Shown: piece by piece, positions 9,026 through 17,321 of the stretch
Position numbering within the stretch: the stretch's first letter is position 1
How the letters are laid out: each line of letters starts with the position of its first letter
Source: Acidimicrobiia bacterium
Lineage (GTDB): Bacteria > Acidobacteriota > Vicinamibacteria > Vicinamibacterales > UBA2999
Direction of reading: 5' to 3'
NCBI GenBank assembly: GCA_016871375.1
Contig: VFYY01000011.1
Coordinates: forward strand, 1 to 43,575
Length of the DNA: 43,575 nucleotides
The notes under the pieces: generated by a model
The model's database searches: none
Seen by the model: the letters and a program-made list of their open reading frames with translations, nothing else
Told to the model about the DNA's origin: nothing
Program-made: the position numbers and the translations under genes

Positions 9026-9752
9026 GAGAGGGAAGCGGGCGGACGGCCGTCAGGATGCGGTACTTGGCGATCAGCACGAGCATGCTGAGCCCCACGCGCA
9101 GCGCCACCAGCTTGTTTCCCGTCACCGACGACGTGCCGACGCGCGGCTGGTAATTGAGCGGCACCTCCACGAAGCGCAGCCCCGCCGCCTTGGCGAGAAT
9201 CACCATTTCCGGATTGAACTGCGAACCGCCGATGGTGAAGTGCGGCGCGAGGGCGCGCAGCGCCTCGCGCCTGATCAATCGCATCGTGCACCCGACGTCG
9301 GTCAGCGACGGCGTGTTGAACAGCACCTCGACGAGCTTGGCGACGCAGTAGTTCCCCAGCCGAAGAAACCACCCCATGTTCGCGCCTTCCCAGATCATCT
9401 CGCGCGTCGTCCTGGTGCCCAGCACCAGGTCGAAATCGTCGGCGAACGCCAGCAGCTTGATGATGTCCTTCGGGGCGAACGTCCCATCCGGCTCCGACAG
9501 CACGATCAGATCGCCGCGCGCCTCGCTCAGCCCGCAGCGGACGCTGTAGCCGAATCCCTGCCGCCGCTCGTACGCAATCCTCGCGCTCGTCTTCCGCACT
9601 TCATCGTCGGTCCCCGCAATGGCGTTGTTGTTCACCACGACGACTTCGTCCACATAGCCGGTGGCGACAAATCCCTGGATCACCGCCGCGATCGAGTCTT
9701 TCTCGTTGTAGGTCGGCAGGACGACGGAGACGGACTTACCGTGCCAGGCCAT
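9006..9752 (-). CDS. Family 2 glycosyltransferase (DPM1-like)
   Basis: 248 residues. The N-terminal VSVVLPTYNEKDSI is the classic GT-A family 2 start. The metal/nucleotide motif is EPDG (residues 87-90) in place of the usual DADG, followed by TF. The order of blocks, including GCTMRLIRREAL and NPEMVILAKAAG, matches dolichyl-phosphate-mannose-synthase-like enzymes that move a sugar onto a polyprenyl phosphate. There is one hydrophobic stretch near the C-terminus but no clear paired anchor. It starts 15 bases after the radical SAM gene and overlaps the methyltransferase downstream. A polyprenyl-phosphate acceptor is an inference from family resemblance. Confidence 0.85.
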   Translation of the reverse strand: MAWHGKSVSVVLPTYNEKDSIAAVIQGFVATGYVDEVVVVNNNAIAGTDDEVRKTSARIAYERRQGFGYSVRCGLSEARGDLIVLSEPDGTFAPKDIIKLLAFADDFDLVLGTRTTREMIWEGANMGWFLRLGNYCVAKLVEVLFNTPSLTDVGCTMRLIRREALRALAPHFTIGGSQFNPEMVILAKAAGLRFVEVPLNYQPRVGTSSVTGNKLVALRVGLSMLVLIAKYRILTAVRPLPSRVPDLR

Positions 9753-9767
9753 CGGGAGGATCTGCTC

Positions 9768-11195
9768 TCAGAAGCGGCCGCCGGCGGCGACGAAACGCAG
9801 GAAGTAGTAGATGTCGTAGAAGAACTCGCCCGACCGCAGGCCGTGCACCAGCCGCCGCCAGTAGAAGGCCGGGTTCAGCAGAATCATCTTCTGGTACGCC
9901 CTGCGGTAGTACAGCTCGATCGTCTCCCACGACAGCGTCGGGTGCCGGTACATCTGCTTCGGGTTGTAGACGTTGTACTTGTCCCAGTCGAAGTCGTTCA
10001 ACAGGCCGTGTTCCTTGAGCTCGTCGTACATCCGCGTGCCTGGAAACGGGATGCAGATGCTGATCTTGAGGATGTCGGTCGCCAGCGATCGCCCGAGCTC
10101 GATGGTTTTCTCCATCGTGTCCTCGGTGTCCTGGAGCAGGCCGACCATGAAGAACCCGAACACGTCGATGCCGGCCTTGCGTGCCATGCCGACGACGTTC
10201 CGCGCCGCTTCCACGGTGGCCTTGCCGCCTTTGCCGAACTCCTTGAGCACGCGATTGTCGCCCGACTCGAAGCCGAACGCCACCTTGTAGCAGCCGGCCC
10301 GCCGCATCAGGTCGAACAGTTCCTGATCGCCGCAGTCGACGCGGATCCCGTTCGTGCACGACCAGGTGACGTCCAGCTCCTCGCGGATGATCCCTTCACA
10401 GATCGCCTTGGCCCGCGGCACGTCGGTGGTGAAGATGTCGTCGACCAGATACAGCTCGCGGAATCCCCAGCTGCGGTGGTACTTGATTTCGTCGATCACG
10501 CGCTCGACCGACTTCTTGCGGAACGTCCGCCCGAACTGGTTCTTCGATCCGCAGTAGTTGCAGGCAAACACGCAGCCGCGGGTCGTCTCGAAGAAGCAGA
10601 CCGGTCCCTGCCGCGCGATCAGCCGCGAGAAGTACTTGTCGTACTGCCGCAGGTCGAAGTGCTCCCAGCTCGGATAGGGCAGGTCGTCGAGATCCTTCAC
10701 CCACGACTTCGGCGCGTTGCGCACGATCCGTCCGGAGCCGTCACGGTGGACGATCCCGCCGATGTCCTGCGGGGTCGTGCCGTCGGCGATCTCGGCCAGC
10801 GTGAAGTCTCCCTCGCCGTAGCAGACGAAGTCGAGATTCGCTTCCTCGAGCGACTGTTCGGGCACCGCGGAGCAGTGCGCGCCGCCGCCGACGGTGACGA
10901 TGCCCGGCGAGTACCGCTTGACGGCGTGGGCGATCGTTCGGACCTGCGAGAAGAGCGGCGTCGTCCCCGTCAGCCCGACGACATCGGGCTTGTAGGATCG
11001 CAGTCGATCTTCGATGAGCCGCAGGTCGAAGTCCTCGTAACAGAGGTCGATGACCTGCACGTCGTGGCCGGCAGCCTTGACCTGGGGGATGATGGTCGCC
11101 AGCGAGAGAATCGGATAGAACGGGACGCACAGCTTGGCCATCGCGTTCGTGTACGTGGCCTTGTACGACGGGTTGATCAAGAGCACGCGCGCCAT
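9768..11195 (-). CDS. B12-binding radical SAM protein
   Basis: 475 residues from the ATG at 11195; an upstream in-frame extension to 11234 would run into the divergent gene and adds no conserved sequence. Residues 1 to about 140 look like a cobalamin-binding Rossmann domain (VLLINPSYK, VVGLTGTTPLF, VTVGGGAHCSAVPE, YGEGD). The radical SAM cluster motif is CVFACNYC with Cys208, Cys212 and Cys215. Such proteins do hard C-methylations or ring rearrangements. Next to a sugar transferase and a SAM methyltransferase, a role in making an unusual methylated or rearranged sugar or lipid is plausible but unproven. The domain order is that of the BchE-like B12 radical SAM superfamily. Confidence 0.88.
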   Translation of the reverse strand: MARVLLINPSYKATYTNAMAKLCVPFYPILSLATIIPQVKAAGHDVQVIDLCYEDFDLRLIEDRLRSYKPDVVGLTGTTPLFSQVRTIAHAVKRYSPGIVTVGGGAHCSAVPEQSLEEANLDFVCYGEGDFTLAEIADGTTPQDIGGIVHRDGSGRIVRNAPKSWVKDLDDLPYPSWEHFDLRQYDKYFSRLIARQGPVCFFETTRGCVFACNYCGSKNQFGRTFRKKSVERVIDEIKYHRSWGFRELYLVDDIFTTDVPRAKAICEGIIREELDVTWSCTNGIRVDCGDQELFDLMRRAGCYKVAFGFESGDNRVLKEFGKGGKATVEAARNVVGMARKAGIDVFGFFMVGLLQDTEDTMEKTIELGRSLATDILKISICIPFPGTRMYDELKEHGLLNDFDWDKYNVYNPKQMYRHPTLSWETIELYYRRAYQKMILLNPAFYWRRLVHGLRSGEFFYDIYYFLRFVAAGGRF

Positions 11196-11218
11196 TGGTT
11201 CGAGTGGAACAGTGTAGC

Positions 11219-12865
11219 GTGAGATCGCGCACATTGCTGGTGGCGGTGCTCGCCGCGGCAGCCGGACTGGCCGCCCTCTGGATCGTCATTCCCCCGATCT
11301 ACCTCGCCAACGACGACGCCGCGATTCGTCTGACGGTCACGGGCGGGGACCTGCCGGGGGAGCCGGCCACGAGCTATCTCGTCTTCACCCACGAAGCGCT
11401 GGCGCGCGTCGTCGTCGCGCTGCAGCGCCTGCTGCCGGCTGTCTTCGTCTGGGATGTCCTGCTCGCAGCAGCGCTGGCAGTTGGCGTTGGCGCACTGCTG
11501 GCAACCGCGGCGGCGGCATGGCCGCGTGGATCTCCAAGGGTCGGGGCCCTCTGTGCTGTGCTGGTGACTGTGGCTCCGTTTGCGGCCGGACTGCAGTTCA
11601 CGATCAGCGCGGTGATGTGCGCCGGGGCTGCCCTCGTAGTCGCTGTCTGCGAGATGTTGTGGAGCGAGCGGCCGCGGCGCTCCGTGTTGATCGCGGCGGC
11701 TGTTCTTGTGGTCGCCGGCTACACCCTCAGGCCGATGGCCGTCGAAGGCGCGGTCGTCGTGCTGCTCGCCTGTCTGGTGCCCGTCGCGGCGGCGCACCGT
11801 TGGTGGCGGGCACGATTGCTTCGTCTCGCCGCGGTCGCCGCGATCGTCGGAGGGACGTTCGTGGCGCTCGACCTTCTCAATCGCGCGCTCTACCCGGAGC
11901 GCGACGGCTGGGCCGAGTTCTACACGCACACCTGGCAGTTCGTCACCCTCATCGACTGGAACAGCGCCGCCCGCGACGCGCAGCGCGAGGCGATTCGCGA
12001 GGCCGCCGGCTGGACCCCGAACGACTGGGACATGCTCTGGAAGGGATGGGCCGGGACCGACTGGACGCTGTTCGGTCCGGACCGCGTGGCGAATGCGTAC
12101 GAGGTGCTCAGCGGCAGCAGCTCGGTGATCGATCGCGCCCGTGCCGCGGTTGTCGGCTTCGACCGGCGCGTGCTTGCCGAGCTCCTGAACGCACTCGCCG
12201 TCCCGTTGGGGGTCGCGCTCCTGTTCGCCGCCGGAGTGGGGACATGGCGCGGCATCCTCCTCGCCGCCGTGCTGGTCGTCGAGTTCCTGGCCATCTGCCT
12301 CGCCATTCAGGGCGGGTTCAAGGAATTGCCGTTCCGGTTGCTGGCGCCGCTTGTCGCGTGCTTCGTCGCGGTCGTCGTCGTCGCCGTCGCGGAACACCGC
12401 CGCGCGTCGCACACCTGGTTCGGGTGGGTAGCGGCCGCCGCGATCGTGGCGCTGTTCGCGCAGCAGGGGTGGGCCGCGGTGCAGCAGGCCAGGGCCGAGA
12501 TCAACCACGCCCGTTCGGTCGAGGAACAGGTGCAGGCGATGCTTCGTCTGAAGCCCTCAGTCGTGGTCCTTCACGGCGACGCGTTTCCGATGGAGCACTG
12601 GTGGCGGCCGTTCCACGAGCCACCGGTCCGCTTTTCGATGATTCGTCTCGGCGGCAATAACGGGAACCCGAGGCTGCGGCATTTCCTGAACCGGACCGGC
12701 CGCTCCCGCCTCCTGGTGTCCGTCTGCGACGATCCGTCGATCTTCGTCGTCGCCGAGGCCGGGACGATTGAGATGGTGCCCCAGTACATGCTCGAGCACG
12801 CGGACCGGCGGGTGACCGTCGAACCGGTGTTCGAGGGGTCTTTTACCGCGTGGCGCTGTCGCTGA
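11219..12865 (+). CDS. Polytopic membrane protein, possibly GT-C-like
   Basis: 548 residues from a GTG at 11219; a TTG at 11195 and a GTG at 11204 are other possible starts, and none has a clear ribosome binding site. About ten hydrophobic segments lie in residues 5-410, the first at 5-25, followed by an acidic NDDAA loop near residue 31, the position at which GT-C glycosyltransferases carry their catalytic acidic residue. The last ~120 residues are soluble. I do not recognise the family. A polyprenyl-phosphate-sugar-using transferase or an O-antigen-modifying membrane protein fits the surroundings. It starts 23 bases from the divergent radical SAM gene, and its 3' end overlaps the convergent glycosyltransferase by 23 bases. 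Confidence 0.7.
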   Translation: MRSRTLLVAVLAAAAGLAALWIVIPPIYLANDDAAIRLTVTGGDLPGEPATSYLVFTHEALARVVVALQRLLPAVFVWDVLLAAALAVGVGALLATAAAAWPRGSPRVGALCAVLVTVAPFAAGLQFTISAVMCAGAALVVAVCEMLWSERPRRSVLIAAAVLVVAGYTLRPMAVEGAVVVLLACLVPVAAAHRWWRARLLRLAAVAAIVGGTFVALDLLNRALYPERDGWAEFYTHTWQFVTLIDWNSAARDAQREAIREAAGWTPNDWDMLWKGWAGTDWTLFGPDRVANAYEVLSGSSSVIDRARAAVVGFDRRVLAELLNALAVPLGVALLFAAGVGTWRGILLAAVLVVEFLAICLAIQGGFKELPFRLLAPLVACFVAVVVVAVAEHRRASHTWFGWVAAAAIVALFAQQGWAAVQQARAEINHARSVEEQVQAMLRLKPSVVVLHGDAFPMEHWWRPFHEPPVRFSMIRLGGNNGNPRLRHFLNRTGRSRLLVSVCDDPSIFVVAEAGTIEMVPQYMLEHADRRVTVEPVFEGSFTAWRCR

Positions 12866-13796
12866 AGCCGACCGTCTCGCGGACGACGTAGTTCGGCTTG
12901 CGCTTCACTTCGTCATAGATCCGCCAGACGTACTCGCCCACGATTCCCAGCATCAGCATCGTCATCCCGCCGATCACGAGGATCAGGATCATGATCGGCG
13001 CCTGCCCGGGGAAGGCCAGCCCGTACCGCAGCCGCCAGTAGGCGATGTTCACCGCGTAGAGAAAGCCCAGCAGCGCGAGCAGGGCTCCGGCGCCGCTGAT
13101 GAAGCGGATCGGCAGGTAGGAGGAGTCGAGGATCGCGTCGAGCGAATTCTTCAGCCGCTTCGCGAACGTGTATTGCGACCGGCCGATCGTCCGGCGCGCT
13201 CGCGTGTAGGGGATGAACGTCGTCTTGTAGCCGAGCCAGAGCAGGTCGCCCTGAAAGAAGCGGTTGCGGACCTCGATGCTGTTGAAGGTGTCCACGACGC
13301 GCCTCGCCATCAGGACGTAGTCGAAGCCGCCCGCCGGCAGCTGCGGGAAGGACAGGCGGATGATTCCGTAGAAGATGCGGGAGGTCACGCGCGAGGTCCA
13401 CTTGTCCTCGCGTTCCGCGCGATGGGCGACGACCAGCTCGGATCCGGCCTCGTAGTCGCGCACCATCCGCGGAATCAGATCCACCGGATCCTGCAGGTCG
13501 GCCGAGAGGTGGAGCACGACGTCGCCGGCGGCGCCCTTGAGGCCCGCCAGGATCGCCGCCATCTGCCCGAAGTTGCGCGTGAACGAGATGACGCGCACGC
13601 GCGGGTCGCCGCTCCGCAGCGCCAGGATCTCCTGCAGCGAGCCGTCGTCGGAGCCGTCGTCGACGAACACGAACTCGTAGTCGTAGGCCGGGAGCTCAGC
13701 CGTGAGGGCTGCCCTGATCTTCTGATACGTGAGCGAAATCGCGCCCTCGTTGCGATATACCGGAATGACGAATGAGATCGTGGGCGTCTTCATCAT
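12843..13796 (-). CDS. Membrane-anchored family 2 glycosyltransferase (GtrB/ArnC-like)
   Basis: 317 residues. The N-terminal ISFVIPVYRNEGAI and VFVDDGSDDGS are GT-A family 2 blocks. The acceptor-side motif reads SADLQDP (98-104) where DADLQDP is usual, so one acidic residue is replaced. Two C-terminal membrane segments (about 228-255 and 264-290) match GtrB/ArnC-type undecaprenyl-phosphate glycosyltransferases, which load a sugar onto the lipid carrier at the inner face of the cytoplasmic membrane. The first ATG (13796) overlaps the aminotransferase stop by 4 bases; a second ATG at 13793 is equally possible. It is the last gene of the seven-gene operon, so it may load the sugar made by that operon (inference). 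Confidence 0.88.
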   Translation of the reverse strand: MMKTPTISFVIPVYRNEGAISLTYQKIRAALTAELPAYDYEFVFVDDGSDDGSLQEILALRSGDPRVRVISFTRNFGQMAAILAGLKGAAGDVVLHLSADLQDPVDLIPRMVRDYEAGSELVVAHRAEREDKWTSRVTSRIFYGIIRLSFPQLPAGGFDYVLMARRVVDTFNSIEVRNRFFQGDLLWLGYKTTFIPYTRARRTIGRSQYTFAKRLKNSLDAILDSSYLPIRFISGAGALLALLGFLYAVNIAYWRLRYGLAFPGQAPIMILILVIGGMTMLMLGIVGEYVWRIYDEVKRKPNYVVRETVGFSDSATR

Positions 13797-14926
13797 CCGT
13801 GCGTCTGGATATGCCGGATCATGTCGCAGACCGCGTCAACCGCTGGCAGCGGCAACGTGCCATAGAGCGGCAGGCACAGCACTTCCTGCACGACGCGCGT
13901 GGCCACCGGCAGGTGCGCGGGGGACGCCGACGGCAGGTCGCGGTACGCGTCGTAGGTGGAGCAGAGCGGGTGGAAGTACTTGCGCGCAAACACATTGTAG
14001 TGCTTGAGGCGGTCGAACACGGTGTCGCGCGAGCAACCGAACGACACCGGATCGATCCGCACGACGAAATACTGGCAGCTGCTCTCGACGCCGCCGGGTT
14101 CGCTGACCACCGTGAGGCCGCGGATGCCCTCGAGGCGCTCGCGGTAGCGCGCAATCACCGCGCGCCGGCGCTCCAGTTCGGCGGGGACGCACTCGAGGAC
14201 GGCGAGGCCGAGCGCCGCCTGCAGCTCGTTCATCTTCCCGTTGATGCCGATGCCGCTGACCTCCTCCTGACTGAGGATGCCGAAGTTCTTCAGGTCGTCG
14301 AAGGTTTTGCGCAGCGACGCGCTGCGGCAGGTCAGCGCGCCGCCTTCGGCGCTGTGAAACAGCTTGGTCGCGTGAAAGCTGAACATCGAGGCGTCGCCGA
14401 AGTTGCCAATCCCCACCCCGCCGATCTTCGTGCCGAAGGCATGCGCCGCGTCGTACAGGACCTTGAGGCCGTGGCGATCGGCGATGTCCTGCAGCGCGTT
14501 CACGTCGCACGGGATGCCGTAGACGTGAACGGCGAGGATGCAGGAGGTGTCGCGCGTGATGAGCGCCTCGACGCGCGCGGGGTCGAGCGTCAGCCGCACC
14601 GGGTCGATGTCGCAGAACACCGGCCTGGCGCCGCTCCAGCTGATGGCGTGCGGCGTGGCCGGAAACGTGAACGGCGTCGTGATGACCCCGCCGCGGATTC
14701 CGAGCGCGCGCAGCGCCACGAGCAGCGCGATGGTGCCGTTGTTGAAGAGCGACACCTGCGGCACGTCGAGGTAGCGGCCGATGGCGGCTCCCAGGCGCTC
14801 GTGCTGCTCGCCGGCGTTGGTGAGCCAGCGCGACGACCACACCTCCGCCAGGCGCCCCTGCAGCGCGTCCAGCGGCGGCAGCAGCGGGCGCGTGACGTAG
14901 ATGGGCTCGTCGAAAGGACGAATCAC
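13793..14926 (-). CDS. DegT/DnrJ/EryC1/StrS sugar aminotransferase
   Basis: 377 residues from a GTG at 14926 that overlaps the WbqC stop by 4 bases; the open frame continues upstream but that part is a shadow of the WbqC gene. Family features: NNGTIALLVALRALG near residue 62, Asp159 in YDAAHAFG (pyridine-nitrogen partner of PLP) and the PLP-binding Lys188 in FSFHATKLFHSAEGGAL. Such enzymes transaminate a keto-sugar nucleotide to an amino sugar using glutamate. No matching 4,6-dehydratase lies in the window, so the keto-sugar must come from elsewhere. Neighbours (WbqC, GNAT, methyltransferase) suggest that the amino sugar is then acylated or otherwise decorated. Confidence 0.92.
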   Translation of the reverse strand: MIRPFDEPIYVTRPLLPPLDALQGRLAEVWSSRWLTNAGEQHERLGAAIGRYLDVPQVSLFNNGTIALLVALRALGIRGGVITTPFTFPATPHAISWSGARPVFCDIDPVRLTLDPARVEALITRDTSCILAVHVYGIPCDVNALQDIADRHGLKVLYDAAHAFGTKIGGVGIGNFGDASMFSFHATKLFHSAEGGALTCRSASLRKTFDDLKNFGILSQEEVSGIGINGKMNELQAALGLAVLECVPAELERRRAVIARYRERLEGIRGLTVVSEPGGVESSCQYFVVRIDPVSFGCSRDTVFDRLKHYNVFARKYFHPLCSTYDAYRDLPSASPAHLPVATRVVQEVLCLPLYGTLPLPAVDAVCDMIRHIQTHG

Positions 14927-15618
14927 AACAGGTCGTAGGCCCCGAGCATCTCGCGCACGGCCTCGCTGGAGTTGAACATCATCACGTCCACGATCGAGAG
15001 GCCGGCCACGAACGGGTGGTCGTACTGCTGGTAGGGCAGCAGCCGCGGGCGGAGGAATGTGAGCTCGATGCCGCGCTGCTCGAAGGTGCGCGGCGAATAG
15101 AGGTCGCGACCGCCGATCGAATTGACGTAGCGCGTCGCCCCGAGCGCACCGCACAGGGCCAGCACGCGCTGTTCCGAGGCGAGCCGATGGTCGGCGTCGA
15201 CGGTGGACGACACGATGATGGGCGTGGTGATGCCCAGATACCGCGCGACCACCGTCAAGCTGTGGTGCAGGTACGCGAACAGGTTCCGCGGCGCCGCGGT
15301 CACCACCTCCTGGAGCACCGGGAAGACGGCCCCGAAAAACGGCGCCTTGCGGTACGCCGCCGCCAGCGGCTGCAGCAGCGTGTCGGGCCGGAAGTCGTCG
15401 GCGATGGCGCGCTCGACGACCTGCGACGCGTGCGGGCCCTGCTTCACGGGCAGTGTGAACACGGCCGCGCTGCCGTTGCGGAGAAAGCGGTTGCGGTTGA
15501 TCCAGCCCTTCTTGGTGAATTGAACGTTGTCGTAGACGACGAAGCGATCGGCGGCTGCCATCAACTGCCAGTACCCGATGTACGGCAGGAAGTATGGCTG
15601 CATGATCGCGACCGTCAC
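14923..15618 (-). CDS. wbqC: WbqC-like family protein
   Basis: 231 residues from a GTG directly abutting the upstream TAG. The diagnostic blocks of the WbqC family are present: QPYFLPYIGYWQL at 7-19 and YDNVQFTKKGWINRNR at 29-44. WbqC proteins recur in O-antigen and capsule loci, often beside sugar aminotransferases, but their reaction is not firmly established. A role in modifying the amino group of the aminotransferase product is a reasonable guess from this pairing, no more. There is no membrane segment or signal peptide, so it is cytoplasmic. Confidence 0.88.
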   Translation of the reverse strand: MTVAIMQPYFLPYIGYWQLMAAADRFVVYDNVQFTKKGWINRNRFLRNGSAAVFTLPVKQGPHASQVVERAIADDFRPDTLLQPLAAAYRKAPFFGAVFPVLQEVVTAAPRNLFAYLHHSLTVVARYLGITTPIIVSSTVDADHRLASEQRVLALCGALGATRYVNSIGGRDLYSPRTFEQRGIELTFLRPRLLPYQQYDHPFVAGLSIVDVMMFNSSEAVREMLGAYDLL

Positions 15619-16359
15619 CTACCGGGCACCTCGTTCGCAGAGCAGGAAGATGCTCGAGCACAGATCGGGGTAGACCAGGCCGAGCTGGTAGCACCCTTCG
15701 AGGTATTCGGGCGAGATGATGTCGGTCGCCAGCAGCCGGTCCCACTGAAAATTGGCGAATGCCTTGAAGAAGATTCCCGACCGGTGGACGACGTTCAGGC
15801 CGGCGGCGCGGGCGTCGCGCTCGAGCGTGTCGAGGGAGTAGGTGATCCGATGTCCATGCTCGTGCTCAGCCGGCGTCACCGCCGCGTTGTGGGGAATCAG
15901 CCCCATGTGGACGGCGATCTGGCGCGAGGGCGCGTGCGCATTGGGGCAGGCGAGGAACAGCCGTCCCGATTCGGACAGCCATTCACGGTTCACGCGCGCC
16001 AGCACCCGCACCGGGTCGTCGAGGTGCTCGAGCACGTGCGTCAGGATGACGTTGTCGAACGTGCGGTCGAGCGCGACGGTCTCGAACGTTCCCTGCACGA
16101 AGGCGACGTGCGGCCCGGCCACGGACCGTGCCGCCGCGATGGCCTCGGCGGACGCCTCCACGCAGGTGATGTCGGTGAAATGCCCGGCCAGCCGCTTCGT
16201 GAAATCCCCGCGGAAGCTTCCGAGCTCCAGCACGCCGCCGGGACGAAAGTACGGCGCGAACGACCGCAGCATGAACGGGTGCATGACGTCGAGATCGAAC
16301 GTGTAGGCGTACTTGTGGCCCGGCGCGTCACGCGACTCGCGGTCGTAGTCTCTCTGCAC
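15619..16359 (-). CDS. Class I SAM methyltransferase
   Basis: 246 residues from a GTG at 16359, 8 bases after the upstream gene. The longer open frame to 17316 is a shadow of the beta-propeller gene and is rejected. Motif I is VLELGSFRGDF (43-53), then CVEASAEAI as the acidic loop and ILTHVLEHLDDP as motif IV. Unlike the other two large methyltransferases here it has no N-terminal zinc ribbon. The likely role is methylation of a sugar or sugar nucleotide in the operon's product; the acceptor is not readable. Its stop abuts the WbqC start with no gap. Confidence 0.85.
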   Translation of the reverse strand: MQRDYDRESRDAPGHKYAYTFDLDVMHPFMLRSFAPYFRPGGVLELGSFRGDFTKRLAGHFTDITCVEASAEAIAAARSVAGPHVAFVQGTFETVALDRTFDNVILTHVLEHLDDPVRVLARVNREWLSESGRLFLACPNAHAPSRQIAVHMGLIPHNAAVTPAEHEHGHRITYSLDTLERDARAAGLNVVHRSGIFFKAFANFQWDRLLATDIISPEYLEGCYQLGLVYPDLCSSIFLLCERGAR

Positions 16360-16367
16360 GCGTCTCG

Positions 16368-17321
16368 CTAGCGCTCCAGCGCGGCGACGCCGAACCCGCC
16401 GCGCCCGAAGGCGTTCCCGTTGTAGAGCATGTACGCCTGTCCCCCGGACCAGAACACGTGAGGATAGCAAAGCATGTCCGAGTCCCACCCGGAGGGCGAG
16501 ACGTCGATGCCCGCCGCCGCGTCGTCGCGCCTCCACGCGTGTCCGTCGCGTGACCACGCATACCCGAGGCGATAGCCGCGGCGCGGGTTCGTCCGGAAGT
16601 CGGTGGCATGCCGGTAGCAGAAGTACATGTGCCACAGGCCATCGCATTCGAAGACCGTCGGCAGCGCCTGGCATTCGTCGGCACCGATCCGGTCGGCGAT
16701 GATCCGCGTGCCGGTGCGCTCCCACGCGATGCCATCCCGCGACGTCGCACGGGCGATCTTGTAGACGCGGGCCGGTGCGGGCTCCGACGGTGTGTCCATC
16801 CAGGCGGTCCCGTAGATGTACCACATGTGCCACAGGCCGTGGCGCACGAGCACGAACGGATCGCCGACCAGAAACGGTTCGTCGTGCGACGCGGTCATCA
16901 CCGGTCCGGTGCCGACGCGCTCGAACGTCGTCCCACCGTCGTGGCTGACCGCGAGGCCGATCGCGGTCTCCACGGGTACAGACACCCTCCGGCTCCAGCC
17001 GCACGTGAACGCATAGATGTTGCCGTCGTGCCGGACGACATTCATGGGGAAGATCCCGTGCTCGTCGAAGGCGCCGAGCGCACCAGTCGGGGTCACGGTG
17101 CCGGTGGAGACGCGAAGCACGCGGCGCACCTGTGTGTCCACGTCGGCGAACGCGATGTGGCTCACGTACTCGCCCTGTTCGTCGCGATTCCGCGTCGAGA
17201 AGTAGATGCGGACGAAGTCGTCGAAGACGAGCGCCTGCGGCGCCTGGGCGAACTCCGTGCACCCGTTCGGCAGCGTGTGATGGCGAGGCTCGAACAGCAG
17301 ACCCCGCTTCGCCCACTTCAC
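16368..17321 (-). CDS. GH43/GH32-like beta-propeller protein, copy 2
   Basis: 317 residues from a GTG at 17321 overlapping the previous stop by 4 bases; this start aligns KWAKRGLLFEP with VWHKRGHIFDP of the paralogue. Repeated blades contain AIGLAVSHDGGTTFER, KIARATSRDGIAWER and GYRLGYAWSRDGHAWRRDD, typical of five-bladed glycosidase-like propellers. Conserved blocks include DECQALP, FCYRHATDF and GWDSDMLCYPHVF. There is no signal peptide, so it appears cytoplasmic, which is odd for a true hydrolase. Relatives often sit in O-antigen loci and include propellers associated with sugar-nucleotide or transferase chemistry. Whether it cleaves, transfers or binds sugar is unknown. Confidence 0.8.
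   Translation of the reverse strand: MKWAKRGLLFEPRHHTLPNGCTEFAQAPQALVFDDFVRIYFSTRNRDEQGEYVSHIAFADVDTQVRRVLRVSTGTVTPTGALGAFDEHGIFPMNVVRHDGNIYAFTCGWSRRVSVPVETAIGLAVSHDGGTTFERVGTGPVMTASHDEPFLVGDPFVLVRHGLWHMWYIYGTAWMDTPSEPAPARVYKIARATSRDGIAWERTGTRIIADRIGADECQALPTVFECDGLWHMYFCYRHATDFRTNPRRGYRLGYAWSRDGHAWRRDDAAAGIDVSPSGWDSDMLCYPHVFWSGGQAYMLYNGNAFGRGGFGVAALER

Noticed and set aside
8976-11222. 748-codon plus-strand frame opposite the radical SAM and glycosyltransferase genes
   Set aside because: The minus-strand frames hold clear family 2 and radical SAM signatures; this frame has none.
14927-15745. N-terminal extension of the aminotransferase frame
   Set aside because: The extension reads through the WbqC gene in another frame. 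The GTG at 14926 gives a normal DegT-type N-terminus and a 4-base overlap.
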